A stretch of 42,592 nucleotides of DNA from Acidobacteriota bacterium (GCA_030066195.1 JASJCB010000094.1:1-42592); one strand, 5' to 3'. Positions 14,236 to 24,033 are shown, numbered from the stretch's first letter. Program-made: numbers and translations. The notes: generated by a model not told the origin, from the letters alone.

Positions 14236-16301
14236 TACCGGCCTCCCTTTGCTTCCAACTTAATGTCGCGGCTGTCGTTACCCGCCTGATCGCTGAACAG
14301 GTGAACCGTAACGGCAGCGCCTTTCTTGCCCTGGAGAATCCACTCGCCGTGCATGCGACCGCTCTTGCCGTTCAGTTGATCGGACGTTACCCATTTGGGG
14401 CCGTGCAGCCTGGTCAGGCCGTCGCTCAATTTCAGGCCCAGGCGTACCGGCAGGTGGGTCCTGGCTTTTTTGGCCATGCCCGTGTGACTGGCCATGTGAC
14501 CGCTGTTGGTCGCGACCGCCTTGACGCGCCAGATGGTCTTGCTCATTTCCTCGACGGTGACGTCGATTAGTTCCACGCGAGCCAGGGCTTCGCTGATCTG
14601 GTTGATGGTCTTGTTGTGCGCCCCGAAACATTTTTCCAGGTGACTATAGGGCGGGTTGTAACGAATGAAGGGATCGACGCCGAAGACCTCGGCCTTGCGC
14701 CCGTCCTTCAGGGTGACCTCTTGAGGCTGAACCACGGCCCAGGGTGCGTGCTCGTTGACGAACAGCAGGGTGTCGTTACTACCGCTCTTCTTGTCGCCAT
14801 CCTCGGCCGCGTCACCGCCGCCACCCATTTGGCGCAACATACCGGCCATGGCCTTGGGGTTCATCTGGCCGCCTTTGACCGCCTGCATGACCACGTCGGC
14901 ATTGTACTGTTCCGGCACCTTGTTTTCCTTGAGGAAGGCCGCGATCTTTTCCTTGCCCAAAGCCAGGAACTGATCGGGCGTCATCTTTTCCAAGGTGTCC
15001 ACGGTCAGCTTTTCTTCTTTTTTCTCGTCATCCTTCTTGGGCGGTTTGGGAATGCCCCAAACATCCAATTCCACCGCGAAAGCGCCGTACTGGAAATAGA
15101 GCCAGGGCGTGAAGCCCCCCTTGCCATACTGGCGACCGGAGCGTTCCTTGTCCAGGCCGGCTTCTTCCAGGTTCTTTTTGTATTTCTCGGCGAAGTGTTT
15201 GATCATTGCCATGTCGTCGTTGGTGGGTTTGGTGGCGGGGCCGACGCCCAGGAATTGTGCTACGTCGTCCTTGGTCAGGTTGTTTTGCACCACCTGGGGA
15301 TGAGTCTTGGCGCGTTCCCAGATTTCGTCCAGGGTGTATTTTTGTTCGGGGTCCAGGCCCAATTCACGGGCGGGCTCGGTCGGCACGCTGTACTTCATGC
15401 TGCCGGGATCGGCGCCGCCGCCCACGCTACGAGGCGTACTGAGGAAGTTGTTGGCGGGTCCGAAGACCACGGCCGCGGCGATGTGGCGTTTGGCCAGCAG
15501 GAAATCCATGACGGCCTTGCTTTCGGGCAGGTATCCGGCCCACAGGCCGGCGTCGCGATTGCCGTACTGGAAGGCGTGGGCGAAATTCTTATCGGGACTT
15601 GCGCCCGCGGCAGCGTCCTCGTTGTAGGCGCCGTCGCCGTCGTTATCGTCGCCTTCGTCCATGACCTTGTACTGACCGACCTCGCCCTTGGAAGCGTCGG
15701 CGCTCCGCATGGCCGGGGGGTTATCCTCGTCGGGGATCATTTTGCCCATGGGATCTTCGATGCGCATTTTGGTGATCATGCCGTCGCCGTTCAGGTCATC
15801 ATGGTTGTCCTCGCCGAAGAAGCCGTCCAGGTCGCGGTCGATCTTGGTTGCGTGACCGCCCTGCAAACGGCGGGGATTGGCGAAGAAGCGATCATGGGCA
15901 TCGGGATTGAGCACCGGCGCGATATAAACGACGCGACCGGCACGCATTTCGGCAGCCTCGTCCGAGGTCAGCACGTAATCGGCAAATTTCAGCGCGGCCT
16001 CGGTTCCGGCATTGTGATAGCCGGCCATGTTGGCGCCGACGAACAGCGCGGGTCGTTCGGCGGCAGGCACCGACCCTTCGCCGGTTACGGTCATCATCCA
16101 AATCGACTTGCCGCCGGCAGACTTGCCGATCTCTTCCAACTTGACGATTTTGCCGTGGTCCGCGGCATAGGTTTGCAGTTGCGCCTCTACCGCGGCGTAG
16201 TTTTTATATCCCCTGGTTGCCTCGGCAGTATCCGCCGCCAATAGCCAGGGGGCTTGCAGCAGCCCGAAAAAAGCCGCGGCCAGGCCTATTGAATTCCGCA
16301 A
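14235..16301 (-). CDS. M14-fold pseudo-peptidase (metal ligands lost), secreted
   Basis: A 688-residue homologue of the next gene, aligned across the fold with the same acidic DRDLDGFFGED and DDLNGDGMI insertion. Every key residue except one is changed. HANE is replaced by AGYH (A93 and H96), the Asn-Arg pair by Asp-Lys (SPDKNF), and the SFHNYG His by FGPANN; only the catalytic-position Glu remains (AFAVELD, about E411). It therefore should not bind zinc in the usual way. It also carries an extra charged segment (about 420-520, PPKKDDEKKEEKL and MGGGGDAAEDGD). I chose a TTG start at 16301 because AAGGAGG lies 5 bases before it and the signal peptide (IGLAAAFFGLLQAPWLLAA) begins right after; an ATG at 16349 would add 16 untypical residues. 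It may act as a partner, inhibitor or substrate-binding subunit. Confidence 0.85.
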   Translation of the reverse strand: MRNSIGLAAAFFGLLQAPWLLAADTAEATRGYKNYAAVEAQLQTYAADHGKIVKLEEIGKSAGGKSIWMMTVTGEGSVPAAERPALFVGANMAGYHNAGTEAALKFADYVLTSDEAAEMRAGRVVYIAPVLNPDAHDRFFANPRRLQGGHATKIDRDLDGFFGEDNHDDLNGDGMITKMRIEDPMGKMIPDEDNPPAMRSADASKGEVGQYKVMDEGDDNDGDGAYNEDAAAGASPDKNFAHAFQYGNRDAGLWAGYLPESKAVMDFLLAKRHIAAAVVFGPANNFLSTPRSVGGGADPGSMKYSVPTEPARELGLDPEQKYTLDEIWERAKTHPQVVQNNLTKDDVAQFLGVGPATKPTNDDMAMIKHFAEKYKKNLEEAGLDKERSGRQYGKGGFTPWLYFQYGAFAVELDVWGIPKPPKKDDEKKEEKLTVDTLEKMTPDQFLALGKEKIAAFLKENKVPEQYNADVVMQAVKGGQMNPKAMAGMLRQMGGGGDAAEDGDKKSGSNDTLLFVNEHAPWAVVQPQEVTLKDGRKAEVFGVDPFIRYNPPYSHLEKCFGAHNKTINQISEALARVELIDVTVEEMSKTIWRVKAVATNSGHMASHTGMAKKARTHLPVRLGLKLSDGLTRLHGPKWVTSDQLNGKSGRMHGEWILQGKKGAAVTVHLFSDQAGNDSRDIKLEAKGGR

Positions 16302-16468
16302 GATATCCTCCTTGCATTTGAGCCGTCCTATTACATTATAGACGTTCATCGAGCCTGATACGGCATGAAGACCGGTTGGGTTTAGTACTATTTAACGGAC
16401 GATAAACGGTAAACTCCACGTCCGGCCCGCGGCCGGTTTCATGTTAGGCTCTATACAGGAGCGATGTT

Positions 16469-17155
16469 TTGGATCAGAAACCCCGGTCGGAAGATAAATC
16501 CGCTGAAATTCCCCCGTTACCGCCGGAGGCAACGCAACCCCCGCCGCCTCCTCCCGTTCCTGAAGGGGAACCGCCGCCCCCGCTCGAAGGCGCCAAGTCG
16601 CGTCAACAAATGTGGAAGGATTGCCGCCAAAACCTGGCTATCGGCGGAGGTATGCTGGGTTTTAGATTGTTTACCGGTATGGACGATCGTTTGGATGCCC
16701 TGGTGGATCTGGGGATTACCGTTTTGGGGCCGTCCCTGTTGGCCACCTGGGTGATCGAATACCTTCAACAGAAATGGAAGCCCTATACCCTCGACACCTG
16801 GCGAGGCGCTGCCAGGAAGCGTTTTATGTCGATCTGGAACAACCACGGGGGCGGCTATTACGGTCTGGTAGCCTTGATCTATCTGGCCCGCATGGAATTA
16901 CAAGAGATCTCCCTTGACCTGTCGGACTTTTCCTTCGATATGGGAAGCTTGATTCAGTTCCTCTTTGTGGATCGGTTTCTGGACATGGCGGAATTCGGCT
17001 GGAAGGCGTTCATCTGGCCCGTCACCTGGATGGGTAAATTAGGTACCATAGCCGGCATCGGAGCCATGCTCCTGGGTTACGGTCTTTTCGAATTGATTCG
17101 TCTGGCCGCCGGCGCCGATGTGCCCGGAGAGGAAATTGCCGATCGCGAGTCTTAG
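16469..17155 (+). CDS. Membrane protein of unknown function with proline-rich N-terminus
   Basis: A 228-residue protein that I do not recognise. Residues 10-42 are Pro/Glu-rich with an unbroken run of six prolines, probably a flexible cytoplasmic arm; given the GYF_2 protein nearby, a GYF-polyproline contact is possible but speculative. Three or four hydrophobic segments follow (around 58-72, 79-100, 130-150 and 195-220). The start is TTG at 16469 with AGGAG upstream; the ATG 5 bases earlier is in another frame and opens only a 96-residue frame. The gene is convergent with the response regulator, and the two stop codons overlap (17152-17155). The role is unknown. Confidence 0.65.
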   Translation: MDQKPRSEDKSAEIPPLPPEATQPPPPPPVPEGEPPPPLEGAKSRQQMWKDCRQNLAIGGGMLGFRLFTGMDDRLDALVDLGITVLGPSLLATWVIEYLQQKWKPYTLDTWRGAARKRFMSIWNNHGGGYYGLVALIYLARMELQEISLDLSDFSFDMGSLIQFLFVDRFLDMAEFGWKAFIWPVTWMGKLGTIAGIGAMLLGYGLFELIRLAAGADVPGEEIADRES

Positions 17156-17514
17156 GAGAGCGTCTCCAGGATCTCCCACTCGAGGGCATCCGGCGTGATG
17201 GGTTTCTGTAGAAAACGGATCTTCTTCAAACCCGTTTCGCCCACCGTGTTCGCCGGGTCCGGGTCGGCCGTGTACACCAATACGGGGATGTCCGGTTTTT
17301 CCAGGCCCAATTGCCTGAGAAAACCCAGGCCGTCCATCAGCGTAGGCATTTTCAAGTCCGAAATGATCAGGTCCGGTGTGTACGATTCCAGGATGTCGAG
17401 AGCTTCCCTGGGATCCGAGGCCGGTACAACCGTAAAACCCAGCCGCACCATGGGGACTTGCATCAGGGTGCGCGAGAATTTCGAGTCGTCGACAATCATA
17501 ACTTTTTTGCTCAT
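17152..17514 (-). CDS. Single-domain response regulator (CheY-like)
   Basis: A 120-residue receiver domain with all phosphorylation residues: the acidic pair in MIVDDSKF, the phospho-acceptor Asp in LIISDLKMP, the Thr in LVYTAD and the Lys in FLQKPI. There is no output domain, so it must act by protein contact or as a phosphate sink or shuttle. I start it at MSKKVMIV (17514); the frame is open to 17565 but the extra residues are not receiver-like. It is co-directional with, and 69 bases downstream of, the hybrid kinase, whose HPt domain is the natural phosphodonor (inference). LMDGLGF instead of the common MDGxEF is a one-residue insertion in the loop after the phospho-site. Confidence 0.9.
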   Translation of the reverse strand: MSKKVMIVDDSKFSRTLMQVPMVRLGFTVVPASDPREALDILESYTPDLIISDLKMPTLMDGLGFLRQLGLEKPDIPVLVYTADPDPANTVGETGLKKIRFLQKPITPDALEWEILETLS

Positions 17515-17583
17515 GAAACCGCCGCAAGATGTAGTGGGACCCGTCCGGTATCGGGAAGAAAACAATGCCGGATGCGCCTACGC

Positions 17584-20577
17584 TTAGATCTGTAATTCGG
17601 CAACGACGCCTTCCAAGAAGGATTGAGCGTGAGAGAAAAGATTGGAAAGCGTGGCGAAAGAAGCACCCGCGTCCTCCATATTACCCTTTTCGGCCAGTTC
17701 TTCCAAGACCGCCGCCGCCTCTTGCATGCGCGGAATCCCCATGTTGGCGCCCGCGCCCTTTACGCCGTGTGCGGCGGCGCGCATGCTGTCGGCGTCATGA
17801 TTGTCCAGGGCTTCCTTGCAGGCACGGATGCCGCGTTCGGTTTCGACCAGGAACAGTTGGATCATCTCGAACATCAGTTCGGGGTCGTTGCCGGTGAGAT
17901 CGCGCAAGCGCCAGATTTCCACCAGTTCCTCGTGGTCATTGTTGGTCTCGGTCTCCTCGGGCGCCACCACGCCGATGAACTTGCCCAGCACCTCGTAGAG
18001 TTTATTGGCGTCCAAGGGTTTCGAGAGGAAGTCATCCATACCGGCGGCCAGGCAGGCCTCACGGTCATCCAGGGTAGCACTTGCGGTCAGGGCTACGATG
18101 GGCAGGTGTTGATCGCTGCCCTCGGTGCGGCGGATTTGTCGCGTGGCCTCGAAACCGTCCATTTCCGGCATGCGGCAGTCCATCAGCACCACGTCGTACT
18201 CCGCGTTCTCAACCGCCGCCACCGCCTCGCGACCGTCAACCGCCATATCGCAGTTCAGGCCGACTTTCTTCAGCAGCAGTTCGCCCAGGCGTCGGTTGAC
18301 CGCGTGATCGTCTACCAACAACACGCGGCCATGTAAGGCGGCTGCCGCAATATTTTCGGCCTCGTGGGCTTCCTGCTCGGATTCGGCGCCCACGGCCGAG
18401 CGTAGCGCCCGGCGCATGCTCTTCAACTTGACCGGTTTGGTAATGATGCCGTCCACGCCCTCTTTGCGCGCCCCCGCCTTCTGATTGAGCGACAAAAGTA
18501 GAATGAAGGCCGCTTCCGGCAACAGTTCGCGGAGTTGCTCCAACAGGTCCGGTCGATAGGCGGCGGTATCCAATAACAAGACGTCAATGCGACGTCCTTG
18601 CAGTACTTCTTCGCCTATTTTCCCCATGCCGTGATCGAAATCGGCCGCGGAGAGAACACGAGGACCCAGTAACTCGACGGCGCCGGTGATCACTTTGCGC
18701 GCGGTTTCGTTGCTTTCGATCACGAACACGGTTCGGCCGGTGAGGTCGGGGTCCATGATACCCGCGGCGCTGCCGGCCGCGATTACCTCGATGGAGAAGG
18801 AGAAAGTGGAGCCTTTGCCCTCCTCACTTTCGACCCAGATACGCCCGCCCATCATTTCGGACAGACTCTTGGAAATGGCCAGGCCCAGGCCGGTCCCGCC
18901 GAACTTCCGCGTTGTCGAGGCATCTACCTGGGTAAACGATTCGAACAACCCGGCCAGGCCTTCCCTGGGAATGCCGATGCCGGTATCGGTCACGCTGAAT
19001 TGCAGTTCCAAGCGGTTGTTTGCGCTGTTGAGCACCGAGCAGTGCGTCGTCACCTGACCGACCTGGGTGAATTTGATGGCGTTGGTCATCAAGTTGATAA
19101 TCACCTGGCTTAGACGCGCCGGATCGCCGATCACGCGAGGCGGCACGTCGCGGTCCAGGTCGATGATCAATTCCAGATCTTTCTCCTGGGCCTTGACAGC
19201 CAGCATTTCACCCGCATCTTCCAGCACGTTGCGCAGTTCGAATTCGATATTTTCCAATTCCAGCTTGCCGGCTTCAATCTTGGAGAAATCTAAAATGTCG
19301 TTGATCAGGGCCAGCAGAATTTCGCCGGAGTTGCGCACGATCTCGCAGTATTCGCGCTGTTCGCTGGTGAGCTTGGTTTCCAGGACCAGGGTGGTCATGC
19401 CGATGATGCCGTTCAGCGGCGTACGGATCTCGTGGCTCATGGTGGCCAGGAAATCCGACTTGGAACGCGTGGCGGCCTCGGCCTGCTCTTTGGCTTGCAA
19501 CAGTGCCTGAGCGTTGCGTTGCCGTTCCAATTCGATCTCGGCGTCCTTCAATGCCAGGCTGAGGTATTGCGCAATTTCGGAGATGGAAGCAATTTCGTGT
19601 TCGGTCCACTTGCGCGGCTCGTAACTACCCAGCCCCAACAGCCCGATCAAGCGCCCGCCCATGCGGATGGGTACTTCCAACAACCCGCTGGTGCCCCTGG
19701 TGACGTAATGGGGCAGCAGGGGCCGGATCATCTGATCGATAGAGATGTCCTCCACGACAACGGGTTCGCCGCGCTTCAGCATTTCGCGGTACTCCGGGGC
19801 GTCGTTCAGATCGATGGGGATTTTGAGGAACTCGCCCAGGCCCTGAACCTGGGTGGTGTGGTTGACGGTAAGAATATGTTCATTGGAGATGCCGGCGAAG
19901 TAGACGCGCATACGCTTGAAGGAACGCTTGATTTCCTTGATGGCGGCCAGCACCACCTCATCGGGAGGCGTGCCCGAAGCCAGGCCGACGGACAAGCTGT
20001 TGACCAGTTTCAGGCGGGTCTGGCTTTCCAAAAGCTGTTCCTCGGTAGTGATGCGCTCGCGAATCTGGTGTTCCATTTCCCGCTGGATGCGCTCGAACTG
20101 GCGCGTGCGCTGGATCAATTCGCTTTGGGCCTTGCGCAGGGCTTCCTGGTTCTCGGCCAGGACGCTCTCGTGTTGACGCGAGCGGCGCAGTTCGTACTCC
20201 AACTGTTGATTGGCGTTTTTCAGGCGCATCTCGCGTTCGATCAGCAGTCGTTTGGTTTTTTCGAAATCGAGTTCCACCATGCGATTATGGGAGAGCGCGC
20301 GTTCGTGTTCCACCTCCAGCCTTTCCAAAGCGGCCTTGGACTCCGTATCCTGCTGTTCCATCTGTTTTTCCAGCGCGATGAGGCGATCGCGACAGCGACC
20401 GATCCAGGCGCCCAGGCCGGCGCCGGCGAGCACCGTCAGCGATACCCAGATGCCGCTGTACAAGGCGGAATCGTCTTGAACCCTGGAAGCCAGGGCAAAG
20501 TAGGATGCGGTAAACAAAATGCCGCCGCATAGTCCGCCTGCTGCTCCTTTGACCCAATAATCGCGGGTGAAGTCCAT
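17584..20577 (-). CDS. Hybrid histidine kinase: 2 TM, coiled coil, GAF, HisKA, HATPase, two REC, HPt
   Basis: A 997-residue membrane sensor. Two transmembrane helices lie at about 11-31 and 40-60, then a long coiled coil (62-190), a GAF domain (about 195-345), HisKA with H382 in MSHEIRTPLNG, and HATPase_c with N, G1 and G2 boxes (INLMTNAIKFT, DTGIGIP, GTGLGLAISKSL). A first receiver (about 625-745) is degenerate: the acidic pair is FVIESN, although a candidate Asp (LLLDT) and Lys (ITKPVK) remain. A second, intact receiver follows (LLVDDH, LMDCRMPEMDG, LSKPL), then a C-terminal HPt with the phosphate-accepting His in AAHGVKGAGANMG. This is the full BarA/EvgS-type phosphorelay, needing an external response regulator; the single receiver just downstream is the obvious candidate. 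The short periplasmic loop suggests the signal is cytoplasmic (GAF) or membrane-borne. Confidence 0.95.
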   Translation of the reverse strand: MDFTRDYWVKGAAGGLCGGILFTASYFALASRVQDDSALYSGIWVSLTVLAGAGLGAWIGRCRDRLIALEKQMEQQDTESKAALERLEVEHERALSHNRMVELDFEKTKRLLIEREMRLKNANQQLEYELRRSRQHESVLAENQEALRKAQSELIQRTRQFERIQREMEHQIRERITTEEQLLESQTRLKLVNSLSVGLASGTPPDEVVLAAIKEIKRSFKRMRVYFAGISNEHILTVNHTTQVQGLGEFLKIPIDLNDAPEYREMLKRGEPVVVEDISIDQMIRPLLPHYVTRGTSGLLEVPIRMGGRLIGLLGLGSYEPRKWTEHEIASISEIAQYLSLALKDAEIELERQRNAQALLQAKEQAEAATRSKSDFLATMSHEIRTPLNGIIGMTTLVLETKLTSEQREYCEIVRNSGEILLALINDILDFSKIEAGKLELENIEFELRNVLEDAGEMLAVKAQEKDLELIIDLDRDVPPRVIGDPARLSQVIINLMTNAIKFTQVGQVTTHCSVLNSANNRLELQFSVTDTGIGIPREGLAGLFESFTQVDASTTRKFGGTGLGLAISKSLSEMMGGRIWVESEEGKGSTFSFSIEVIAAGSAAGIMDPDLTGRTVFVIESNETARKVITGAVELLGPRVLSAADFDHGMGKIGEEVLQGRRIDVLLLDTAAYRPDLLEQLRELLPEAAFILLLSLNQKAGARKEGVDGIITKPVKLKSMRRALRSAVGAESEQEAHEAENIAAAALHGRVLLVDDHAVNRRLGELLLKKVGLNCDMAVDGREAVAAVENAEYDVVLMDCRMPEMDGFEATRQIRRTEGSDQHLPIVALTASATLDDREACLAAGMDDFLSKPLDANKLYEVLGKFIGVVAPEETETNNDHEELVEIWRLRDLTGNDPELMFEMIQLFLVETERGIRACKEALDNHDADSMRAAAHGVKGAGANMGIPRMQEAAAVLEELAEKGNMEDAGASFATLSNLFSHAQSFLEGVVAELQI

Positions 20578-20704
20578 CGACCGGCTGCCCTCCTGAAGAG
20601 CCCGTTCTTAGGCTGATGTCCCATTATTATTGAAGATTCGCACGGTGGCAAGTAGTCTCCACCGACCGAACCTATTTTGGATTGTCGGCAGCGGCGCCCT
20701 TTTC

Positions 20705-23700
20705 TCAATGGCCCTTGGACCGGTATTGGCGCAGCAGGAACTGTTGGGTCAACGGCTGATTGGCCAGGGCGGAGGGGAAGGTGAAATCCAGTTGTTCTCT
20801 ACTCCAACCTTTGTGTCGGGCGTAATCCCAAAGGGCATAGAGACGCAGTTGCTCGGTAATCAGGCCGTGGTCGGAGCTGTAAACCAGGGCCTTTCGCAAC
20901 AGGTTGTCGATATCGGAAATCTGGTTCTGTTTGACGGCCAGTTGGATGCGCAGACGGGGCAGGTGATGGCGCACCAGGGGTTCGGAGGCGGCATCCATGG
21001 TTTCGATCAGCGCTTTCAACAACTCGGCGGGCACCAGTTCGAAATCCAGAAGGGAATAGACCAGACCCAGCCAGGAGGAACGTTCGACCCCCGATTGATT
21101 GATCGCCGCATTCAGGTGCTCGTAGTTGTAAATATTGGGGTCGCCCACCAGAATCTCGGTGATCAGTTGAATGAGCGGTTCCAGGCGGGACATGGCCTCC
21201 GAGTCGGAAGAATGGCTGCGCCAGCCGGAGCAGAGATGCTTGACCTCGATGGTTTTTCCGAACCAGAGTTGCAGGAACAGCCACTCTTTATAGAAATCGG
21301 GGTCCTTGGAAGCGTCCAGGTCCAGGAATTTCAAAACCGATACCGCTTTGTCGTATTCAAACAGTTGCATATGGGCGCGGCAGACGAAATGATTCAGGGA
21401 AAGCCGGGTCTCGGGCAACAGTTCCTGCTTCAGACCGCCCACCACCTGGAGAACCTGTTTGGGCTTGGTCTGGGCGAATTGCAGGGCGGCCATTACCAGG
21501 GTGTTCGTGGCAAACAGGTCGTCGCGGCCTTTCAGCTTCTTGTGCAGGATGTCCAAAAGCTTACGCGCGTTTTTGACCTCCCCGAGCGCCATGAGGATGG
21601 GCATCAACTGCGACGCGTATTGAATGTCCAGGGTTTCCATGCGACCGCGGCTGAAGGCCTTGTGCACGTAGACGCGGGTGCGCGCCGGGTTACCGCCGGC
21701 GTATTCCAGAATCGCCAACAGGGTCAAGACCTCGGTGTTTTCTCCGATCTTCAGGGCCTTCTTGGCAAAGTACAACGCCTTGCCGGGGTCGGAGGAGGTA
21801 TTGGCCAGAGCCAACATGCACCAGAACTCCTGGTTGTCGCGGAAGTCGGGTAGGGGCACAAACTGGCTGAGCAGGGCGCGGATGGGCTCGTAATTGGCGG
21901 TCTGGGCACAGTAGCGGGCGTAGCGAAAGGCGTAGTCGGCCGCTGAGGCGTCATTGCCGGCCTGTTGATACAGGCGGCAGAGAATCAGCCACAAGGGCGG
22001 TGAATAGGGCAGGTACTGCGCCGATTCGGTTTCGATGTTTTTGGCCAGCATAAGGTAGCGTTTCAGCTTCTCCTCGTGAGCCTGGGAGGATACCAGGAAC
22101 TGGCGTACGGGTTCGTTACGCCAACGGAATCCCTCGGTCACGCTGGACTGGAACTCCAGCAGGTCGGCGACCCCGGCCTTGTCGATAGTGGCGCCCAGCA
22201 AAGCCAGATCTTCCCTGGTGACAATTTTGAGGATGGCCATGTTGATGCCGTCGGGACAAAGTGCGATCCATTCGAGGACCGTGATTTCCTTCTTGCTGAA
22301 CCGGCTGAGTTCGGAGGGAATGGTGGTCAGGCTCTCCTCGGGTGAAATCGCGGGTCCGGTGCTGCCGTGGGCCATGCACAGCACGCCGTCCTGAATGTAT
22401 AAGCGGCCGGAGTCCTTGAAATTCTGCACCAGGCGCAGGAACTTGCCCACGTTGCTGCCCGAGATTTCAGCCAGGGACTCGGTCAACTCCAAGGGGATGC
22501 GACAACCGCCGAACTGACTCGTCAGGTATTCGGAAAGGTTGAGAACATCGGGGAAGTTGACGCTGAAGGGTTCGCCCAAAACCCAGAACGCCGGCACCGG
22601 TTTGACGGACGTCACGCAGAGGTAGAGATGCGGGTTGACCCGCGAGGCGACCATTTGGGCCAGGTCGTTGATAAAGCGCAACACGGAAGGCGAGGCTTCC
22701 TGGAGGTTCTCGATAATGATAACGGCCGGTTTATTGATGGCTTCCATCACCTTGGTGAAAGCGGTCATGATCATGCCCGGGTTCAGGGATTGTTGTTCAG
22801 TGCCTACTGACCACAACAGGCCGGGAAGCGCGCTTGCCAGAATCTCTTTCCAACGGCCCATCTCGCGGTTCACCGAGGTGCGCACGCTCAGATGCCGCAG
22901 GATGACCTCCATGAACTCCAGTTCCGTAGTGCCCTGGCGACATTCCAGGCGCAGAACATTTTGAGCGATGAAGCGCGGCGTCATGTTTTCCACGATGGTG
23001 GTTTTGCCCGAACCCTCCTCGCCGCAGATATAGATGACATTTTTGTCGCGCAGGAAGGACTCGGCGGCGTTGATGAAGGGCGCGTGCAACAGCGGGCCCT
23101 TGGTAAGGATATCGATTTCGGGCTGCTCACCGACCGAGGCGGGCTCGAACTTGCCGAAGACGGCTTCCATCTGCTCGAAGACTTTCTTGCAATTGGGCTG
23201 GCGCTGGTGGGGATCGCGCTCCATCATTTTCAGGATGATGTCGTCGATCTCCTTGGGTAGATCGGCAATCTGGCTGGGCGGCTGCGGTTTCTTGGCCAGG
23301 CGCTGGTAGATGGTCTCGCCCAGGGTGTGGCCCTGAAAGGGTTTCATGCCGGTGAAAAGGTCGTAGAGCATGACGCCCAGCGAAAAGATATCGGCCGTGT
23401 TGGTTACCGTTTCGCCGGAAATGCCCTCCGGCGCCACGTAGTAGGCGCTGCCCATGAAGGTGTTGCGATGGGTGTAAAGGGTGAGGTCGGCTACCTTCAT
23501 GATGCCGAAATCGATCAGCTTGAGCACGTCCTGCTTGGAAATGAGGACGTTCTGTGGTTTCAGGTCGCGGTGAATGATCTGGTGCTTGTGGATGTAATCG
23601 ATCACCTCGCAGAGCTGACCGAAGATGTGGAGGAAGGCGCGCGGGTCTTCCAGGACCGGGCGCTCGTGCCAGTAGGACAGCCAGGTGTCGCCTTCCACCC

Positions 23701-23974
23701 ACTCCATCACATAGGCCGGTCGACCGTGCCAGTCGTGATAATACTCGCGCACCTGCACCAGGTTGGGATGCGGGTAGGCGCGCAGGAACTCGTATTCCAT
23801 ATAGAAGCGCTGAACGCTCTGAGGGTCGTTATCCATGACCGACATGGTCTTCAGGACGTACTCGGTGTTGTCCTCGGAGAGAAGGTCCTCGCGCTGCTTG
23901 ATCTTGTAAATGACCGAGCATCCCCCGCGGATATATTCCTCGATAATTTCATAGGGGAAGTCCGAATTTGTCAT
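20705..23974 (-). CDS. Ser/Thr kinase fused to P-loop ATPase and helical-repeat tail
   Basis: A 1089-residue soluble multidomain protein. Residues 8-275 form a Hanks-type kinase: Lys42 (VLKTM), HRDLKPQN at 135-142, DFG at 155-157 and APE at 181-183. The glycine loop is unusual (RGGCSVIY instead of GxGxxG). At 318-326 is a Walker A motif (GEEGSGKTT) and near 425 a Walker B-like strand (PAVIIIENLQEAS), giving an AAA/STAND-type ATPase. A winged-helix-like region then leads to 500 residues of TPR-like helices. The layout is that of STAND signal integrators and of kinase-ATPase fusions in the PknK/MalT style, but without an obvious DNA-binding output. It lies 60 bases after the Fur gene and 128 bases before the hybrid kinase on the same strand. 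The kinase is probably active; its signal and target are unknown. Confidence 0.9.
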   Translation of the reverse strand: MTNSDFPYEIIEEYIRGGCSVIYKIKQREDLLSEDNTEYVLKTMSVMDNDPQSVQRFYMEYEFLRAYPHPNLVQVREYYHDWHGRPAYVMEWVEGDTWLSYWHERPVLEDPRAFLHIFGQLCEVIDYIHKHQIIHRDLKPQNVLISKQDVLKLIDFGIMKVADLTLYTHRNTFMGSAYYVAPEGISGETVTNTADIFSLGVMLYDLFTGMKPFQGHTLGETIYQRLAKKPQPPSQIADLPKEIDDIILKMMERDPHQRQPNCKKVFEQMEAVFGKFEPASVGEQPEIDILTKGPLLHAPFINAAESFLRDKNVIYICGEEGSGKTTIVENMTPRFIAQNVLRLECRQGTTELEFMEVILRHLSVRTSVNREMGRWKEILASALPGLLWSVGTEQQSLNPGMIMTAFTKVMEAINKPAVIIIENLQEASPSVLRFINDLAQMVASRVNPHLYLCVTSVKPVPAFWVLGEPFSVNFPDVLNLSEYLTSQFGGCRIPLELTESLAEISGSNVGKFLRLVQNFKDSGRLYIQDGVLCMAHGSTGPAISPEESLTTIPSELSRFSKKEITVLEWIALCPDGINMAILKIVTREDLALLGATIDKAGVADLLEFQSSVTEGFRWRNEPVRQFLVSSQAHEEKLKRYLMLAKNIETESAQYLPYSPPLWLILCRLYQQAGNDASAADYAFRYARYCAQTANYEPIRALLSQFVPLPDFRDNQEFWCMLALANTSSDPGKALYFAKKALKIGENTEVLTLLAILEYAGGNPARTRVYVHKAFSRGRMETLDIQYASQLMPILMALGEVKNARKLLDILHKKLKGRDDLFATNTLVMAALQFAQTKPKQVLQVVGGLKQELLPETRLSLNHFVCRAHMQLFEYDKAVSVLKFLDLDASKDPDFYKEWLFLQLWFGKTIEVKHLCSGWRSHSSDSEAMSRLEPLIQLITEILVGDPNIYNYEHLNAAINQSGVERSSWLGLVYSLLDFELVPAELLKALIETMDAASEPLVRHHLPRLRIQLAVKQNQISDIDNLLRKALVYSSDHGLITEQLRLYALWDYARHKGWSREQLDFTFPSALANQPLTQQFLLRQYRSKGH

Positions 23975-24033
23975 AGGTGTCTGCTAACCGGTTGAATTTA
24001 ATAGTTGTGTAAGGCGTTGACGCGGAGTGCTCG

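Noticed and set aside
14616..16244. 542-codon plus-strand frame
   Set aside because: It is antisense to the M14-fold pseudo-peptidase; codon bias of the real gene leaves the opposite frame open. The translation has no recognisable domain.
14235..16301. Sequencing error explaining the lost zinc ligands
   Set aside because: Three separate sites are changed in frame in an otherwise intact long gene, which point errors would not produce.
16464..16754. 96-codon frame starting with ATG at 16464
   Set aside because: It overlaps the 228-residue membrane protein in another frame, is Arg/Pro-rich, and ends inside it. The membrane protein frame has hydrophobic helices and normal composition.
19432..20532. 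366-codon plus-strand frame
   Set aside because: It is antisense to the coiled-coil, GAF and HisKA part of the hybrid kinase.
20705..23974. Antiviral STAND (Avs-like) defence gene
   Set aside because: It has a Hanks kinase at the N-terminus and no nuclease, protease or phage-related neighbours. A signalling role within the kinase run fits better.
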